Part shown: in pieces, positions 60,606 through 64,000 of the stretch
How positions within the stretch are numbered: position 1 is the stretch's first letter
Layout: every line of letters starts with the position of its first letter
Source: UBA2943 sp946534895
GTDB taxonomy: Bacteria; Bacillota; Clostridia; Christensenellales; Aristaeellaceae
DNA length: 64,000 nt
Direction: 5' to 3'
Assembly: GCA_946534895.1 (NCBI GenBank)
Contig: CAMNDE010000007.1
Location: 13,931-77,930 of the forward strand
The notes under the pieces: model-generated
What the model saw: only the letters and a program-made list of their open reading frames with translations
Databases searched by the model: none
What the model was told of the DNA's origin: nothing
Translations under genes and position numbers: made by a program

Positions 60606-61262
60606 TTATGTCCTGGCGCTCCATCCGTCTTCACTGCCGGTCAGGCATTTCTGCGCATCCCGGAACAGACACTGTGCAAACCTGCGGTGTCCTTCCGCGG
60701 AAAAATGCACAAGATCCGCACAAAGCGGAATATCCCAGGCATCGGCGTCCGCGTACCATATTCCCATGCGCCTGGCAAGTTTTCCGAACGCTGCGTTCAT
60801 CCGGAGATTCTCTTCATGGCATGCGCGGAAAAACGGATCTTCCGAAATGCCTCCGGCTGTCCGTCCCACCGGAGGCGGCGCGATGAGGAATACCCGGTCC
60901 GGTTCCATCCTGGCACAGAGAAAGCTCAGGAACCGCTCCATCTTTCCGGCGCATGCGCCGGCATCCGGCTTCATGGCAGACAGAAGATCATTGGTACCGA
61001 GCATGACGGCAAGCACATCCGATGCGGACAGCCGGCCCGCGAGAGCACGCATGTCCGCCTCATCCCGGGGAAATGCCGGGATTTTCCGCCCGTTCATGCC
61101 CAGTGGTACAACCGTCCAGGCCGTCCCCAGCATCTGCTGAAAAATCCAGGTCCAGCGTTCGCGCTCCGGATACCGGTTTTCCAAAGGATCCACCGGATCA
61201 AAACCATAGGTATTGGAATCCCCCCAGATCACGATTTTCCGTGGTTCCCCGCCGCAGACCAT
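60606..61262 (-). CDS. SGNH/GDSL hydrolase
   Basis: A 218-residue esterase-type hydrolase. Block I is I-W-G-D-S-N-T-Y-G-F-D-P (catalytic Ser), block III is L-G-T-N-D-L-L and block V is D-L-V-H-F-S (Asp and His). It may remove acetyl or other acyl groups from sugars, in line with the beta-glucuronidase gene before it. The ATG used is the one about nine bases behind GGGAG; an ATG six bases earlier is possible. No signal peptide was seen. Confidence 0.82.
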   Translation of the reverse strand: MVCGGEPRKIVIWGDSNTYGFDPVDPLENRYPERERWTWIFQQMLGTAWTVVPLGMNGRKIPAFPRDEADMRALAGRLSASDVLAVMLGTNDLLSAMKPDAGACAGKMERFLSFLCARMEPDRVFLIAPPPVGRTAGGISEDPFFRACHEENLRMNAAFGKLARRMGIWYADADAWDIPLCADLVHFSAEGHRRFAQCLFRDAQKCLTGSEDGWSART

Positions 61263-61294
61263 GCACATCCACTCCCTTTTCCCTGTCATACACA

Positions 61295-61326
61295 GAGAGC
61301 CGCTGAACAATCCGTCAGCGGCTCTC
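61295..61326 (-). other. Hairpin between beta-glucuronidase and SGNH genes
   Basis: GAGAGCCGCTGA pairs perfectly with TCAGCGGCTCTC. No T run follows on the minus strand, so it probably modulates rather than ends transcription. Confidence 0.55.
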
Positions 61327-61375
61327 CTGTCCTTCAGCCCGGCCATGTGCTCACCATGAGCGGCAGCCAGAGGCC

Positions 61376-63049
61376 TTATTCCTCGTCCGGCAGGCTTTCA
61401 TAGATTTCCTTTACTGTGGCATAACTCATCTTGGGCCTGCGGTACATATCCACAATGCCCTTGTTGTTCACGGCTTTCGGACGATGCACTGCCCATTCCT
61501 CGGACACCTTGACGTCTGCGAACTGCCAGATATACGCTCCGCTGACCCGCGGCATATGATGCAGTGCCGTGAGCTGTTCCCGGATGATTGCGCTCTGGCG
61601 CTCCTCACTCCACTTTACCATACCCATGGGATCATGGAACCCGGCTATGGCACCGGCACCGATCTCCGTGATCAGGATCGGCTTGCCGGAAGCGCCGTTT
61701 TCATCCATCCACTGGAAAAGCTTCTCGGCATACTCCGCCGTTTTTTCCGTGGTATACCATCCGGGATAGATATTGAAGGACGCAATGTCCACCAGATCCA
61801 GGCAGATATCCTTGAAGAAGCGGCAGGAAGCGAAGGAAATGGGACGGGTGGGATCCAGGGAGCGCAGCTGGGCGATCTGCGTGGCATACACGCCGCGGCC
61901 GAACTCCGTCTCGCTCTCGCACTCATTGAGCAGGCCCCAGACATAGATGGAGGGATGGTTCACATGCTGGGCGATCATTTCCTCATTGCAGACCGCACAC
62001 TGCTTCGCGAACAGCGCGCTGTGGAAAACAGGTTCCGGAAGCGCCCTGGCATGGTTCTCTTCCCACACAAGAATGCCCAGTTCATCGCACAGATCCAGGA
62101 ATCTGGGATCATTGGGATAATGGCAGGTGCGGATGGAGTTGGCGCCCATGTCCAGAATCAGCTGAAGGTCGTCCAGCATGGCTTCCACCGGCAGCGAGCA
62201 CCCGAACTGACCGTGATCCTCGTGCCGGTTCAGGCCCTTGATCCGGACTTTCCTGCCATTGAGAAGAATATCCTGGCCGCAGAGCTTCACGGTGCGGAAT
62301 CCAACCCGGTCCACAAGATCGTCCACGGTTTCACCGTTCACCGCAAGGCAGGCTCTGAGCGTATACAGATTGCCCTGGCGGATGTCCCATTTCAGCACAT
62401 TGGCCACAGGCATGCAGCCTTCTGCGCATACGGTTTCCCCGGCCTCTGCCCGGGGGAGTTCCAGGTTCATGCACGCACCGGCAACGCTTACGGCTGCGCA
62501 GGCCTTTTCCATGGCGGACACGGCTTTCACCCAGACGCGTACGCAGGCATTGAAGGAACCGTCTTCATTCTCCGTGGAGTGGAAGGCCATGCGCTCAATA
62601 TAGGCCCTGCCAATCTCCTGCATTTCCACAGGACGGTTGATTCCGCCGTAGGTCATGTAATCATTGGGCACATGCAGCGTGGAGGCCTCACAGTAGCTGT
62701 CGTCCACCTGCACGCAGAGATCATGCTCGCCGCTGCGGACATCGGTCAGAAGAATTTCAAAGCCGGTGAACGCGTTGTAGTGCTCCCCGACTTTCTGTCC
62801 ATCCCAGAAAACCTGGGCGGTATGACTGACGCCCCCGAAGCGGAGCAGTACATTCCCGTCCCGGCACACCTGTACCTTGCGGGCATAGTCCGCCGTCCCG
62901 CGGAAACGCGCAAGCGCCGGGATCCGCTCCCACACGCCAGGGACGCCGGCCACAACGGAAGTCTTCTTTTCGTCATGGGCTGTGAGCTGCCACATGCCGT
63001 CCAGGCTCACCACCGGCCGGATCTCATGTTCTGGAAAAATTCGCTGCAT
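61376..63049 (-). CDS. uidA: GH2 beta-glucuronidase
   Basis: A 557-residue GH2 enzyme: jelly-roll domain (about 1-160), immunoglobulin-like domain (about 160-255), then the TIM barrel. The acid/base is E376 in L-N-E-C-E, the nucleophile E462 in I-T-E-I-G. N528-x-K530 before G-I-V matches the Asn-Lys pair that recognises the glucuronate carboxylate in E. coli GusA (N566, K568), which favours glucuronidase over galactosidase. No long loop 1 insert is obvious. No signal peptide, so it acts on imported glucuronides. AGGAGG precedes the ATG; an AraC regulator lies just upstream. Confidence 0.85.
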   Translation of the reverse strand: MQRIFPEHEIRPVVSLDGMWQLTAHDEKKTSVVAGVPGVWERIPALARFRGTADYARKVQVCRDGNVLLRFGGVSHTAQVFWDGQKVGEHYNAFTGFEILLTDVRSGEHDLCVQVDDSYCEASTLHVPNDYMTYGGINRPVEMQEIGRAYIERMAFHSTENEDGSFNACVRVWVKAVSAMEKACAAVSVAGACMNLELPRAEAGETVCAEGCMPVANVLKWDIRQGNLYTLRACLAVNGETVDDLVDRVGFRTVKLCGQDILLNGRKVRIKGLNRHEDHGQFGCSLPVEAMLDDLQLILDMGANSIRTCHYPNDPRFLDLCDELGILVWEENHARALPEPVFHSALFAKQCAVCNEEMIAQHVNHPSIYVWGLLNECESETEFGRGVYATQIAQLRSLDPTRPISFASCRFFKDICLDLVDIASFNIYPGWYTTEKTAEYAEKLFQWMDENGASGKPILITEIGAGAIAGFHDPMGMVKWSEERQSAIIREQLTALHHMPRVSGAYIWQFADVKVSEEWAVHRPKAVNNKGIVDMYRRPKMSYATVKEIYESLPDEE

Positions 63050-63097
63050 AGTGTTTCCCTCCTGATTTCAGTCCGTTCCTGTCGAGAATGCTGATGA

Positions 63098-63928
63098 TCA
63101 TCTTTCCGGAAACGGCCCGGATTCTTTCACGGATTTCATGTACTGACTCGGAGACATGCCCACCATTTTCTTGAAAGCATTGGAAAAATAATACTCATTC
63201 TTGAAACCGCAGCTCAGCGCAATATCCCGGATGGCGGAGTCCGTATTCATGAAGCTCTTGGCCTTCAGAATCCGTGCGCGCATCAGGTCCTGCCTGGGCG
63301 TGGTATCAAAGAACCGCCGGTAGAGAAGAATGAACCGGTTTTCGCTGAGAAAGGCGGATGAGGCCATGCCCTTCACGCTCCAGCCCCGCTCCGGTGACGC
63401 ATACATCTCCTTTCGCAGGCTCTCCAGGGTCCGGAAATTTCTGGACTGGGTGATATCCTCCGGCGCATCCCAGGGGATCGTATTGCGCGCAATCTGAATG
63501 AGAAGCACTTCGATAAGATGATCGATCATCTCGTCCCGGTTCGGCTGATCCACCGAATGCTCATAGATGAGCTCACTGAGCGTACTCAGTACCGGATTGT
63601 TCTTCCGCAGACGGAAAAACGTATTGACCGGTATCTGGTAATTCTGAACCTTCTCCAGCATCCGGGCATCGTCGGAAGCCTTGATATGGATGAAATTGTT
63701 TCTCAGTTCATTCCATCCCGGCGCGCAGTAGAGATATCGCGGATGGCCGGGCGTATACAGAACGCAGGTTCCGGGATCAGCCACGACCAGGGACGTATCC
63801 TTCTCATTGAGCAGATGAGGGGTCACCAGCTGAAGAAACACCCAGCGGTCAAACCCGCCGGGAAGTTCATGACAGAAGTCTTTCTGATGCACGGTTTCAA
63901 TGCCCGAGCTTTCCACAGCATACTGCAT
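63098..63928 (-). CDS. AraC-family transcriptional regulator
   Basis: A 276-residue regulator. The N-terminal 150 residues look like a cupin-type sugar-sensing domain; the C-terminal 100 hold the two helix-turn-helix motifs ending in I-A-L-S-C-G-F-K-N-E-Y-Y-F-S-N-A-F-K-K-M-V-G-M-S-P-S-Q-Y as in AraC/XylS proteins. The ATG is behind GGGGAGGTGAG. It lies 48 bases upstream of the beta-glucuronidase gene on the same strand and probably activates it in response to a sugar or uronide. Confidence 0.88.
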   Translation of the reverse strand: MQYAVESSGIETVHQKDFCHELPGGFDRWVFLQLVTPHLLNEKDTSLVVADPGTCVLYTPGHPRYLYCAPGWNELRNNFIHIKASDDARMLEKVQNYQIPVNTFFRLRKNNPVLSTLSELIYEHSVDQPNRDEMIDHLIEVLLIQIARNTIPWDAPEDITQSRNFRTLESLRKEMYASPERGWSVKGMASSAFLSENRFILLYRRFFDTTPRQDLMRARILKAKSFMNTDSAIRDIALSCGFKNEYYFSNAFKKMVGMSPSQYMKSVKESGPFPER

Positions 63929-64000
63929 CTGCTCACCTCCCCGCACAGAGTAGCATAACTTTCGATTCTTGAAAAGACCGGAAACATGAATTTTATAAAT

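Overview
The window looks like a chromosomal piece of a moderately high-GC, anaerobic, fermentative Firmicute of the class Clostridia, probably gut- or rumen-associated. The evidence is the housekeeping order prmA-rsmE-mtaB-HIT-rpsU and rpmE-yqhQ-prmC-prfA-ywlC, strong AGGAGG ribosome-binding sites, consensus sigma-A promoters, a T-box leader, a flavodiiron protein, clostripain, and many carbohydrate enzymes. Genus-level placement is inference only. I count 61 apparently intact or edge-cut genes; 40 end in TGA, 20 in TAA and only one in TAG.

1-10.6 kb is translation and RNA housekeeping: prmA (cut by the edge), rsmE, mtaB, a HIT hydrolase, rpsU, a TRM11-like methyltransferase overlapping rho, rpmE, yqhQ, prmC, prfA and ywlC. 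Two of these are odd. Rho has an altered Walker A and lacks the catalytic glutamate; release factor 1 has an altered decoding loop. 10.6-13.8 kb is a tryptophan T-box leader followed by a TrpXYZ-type ABC importer. 13.9-15.0 kb is a flavodiiron protein.

15-26.6 kb is mostly sugar metabolism: Nudix hydrolase, sugar isomerase/epimerase, a GH43 enzyme fused to ankyrin repeats, fructuronate reductase, a GH94 phosphorylase paired with a phosphohexomutase, and a ribulokinase-like kinase coupled to a voltage-gated K+ channel. 26.9-34.1 kb holds redox enzymes, a CAAX-type M48 protease, secreted unknowns, a YqeK-like HD protein, a HExxH protein and a NapH-like iron-sulfur membrane protein.

34.1-45.4 kb is the main accessory region. 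It has a WYL-WYL-rtcB operon, two different nucleotidyltransferases of the YcgL type (a probable RNA-repair island bracketed by two identical 16-bp hairpins), and then a four-gene operon: a DUF697-like membrane protein, a 61-residue protein, a stand-alone Lon-type AAA+ ATPase and a YbjN-like protein. I do not recognise this last operon as a described system.

45.8-64 kb returns to catabolism and stress: D-aminoacylase, a split ChrA pair with a divergent LysR regulator, cytoplasmic alpha-amylase, secreted clostripain, a MerR/NmlR-like operator in front of nitroreductase-alcohol dehydrogenase-aldo/keto reductase, and an AraC-beta-glucuronidase-SGNH hydrolase cluster. A small broken gene lies at about 60.3-60.6 kb. 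No rRNA, tRNA, CRISPR array, transposase or integrase was seen.
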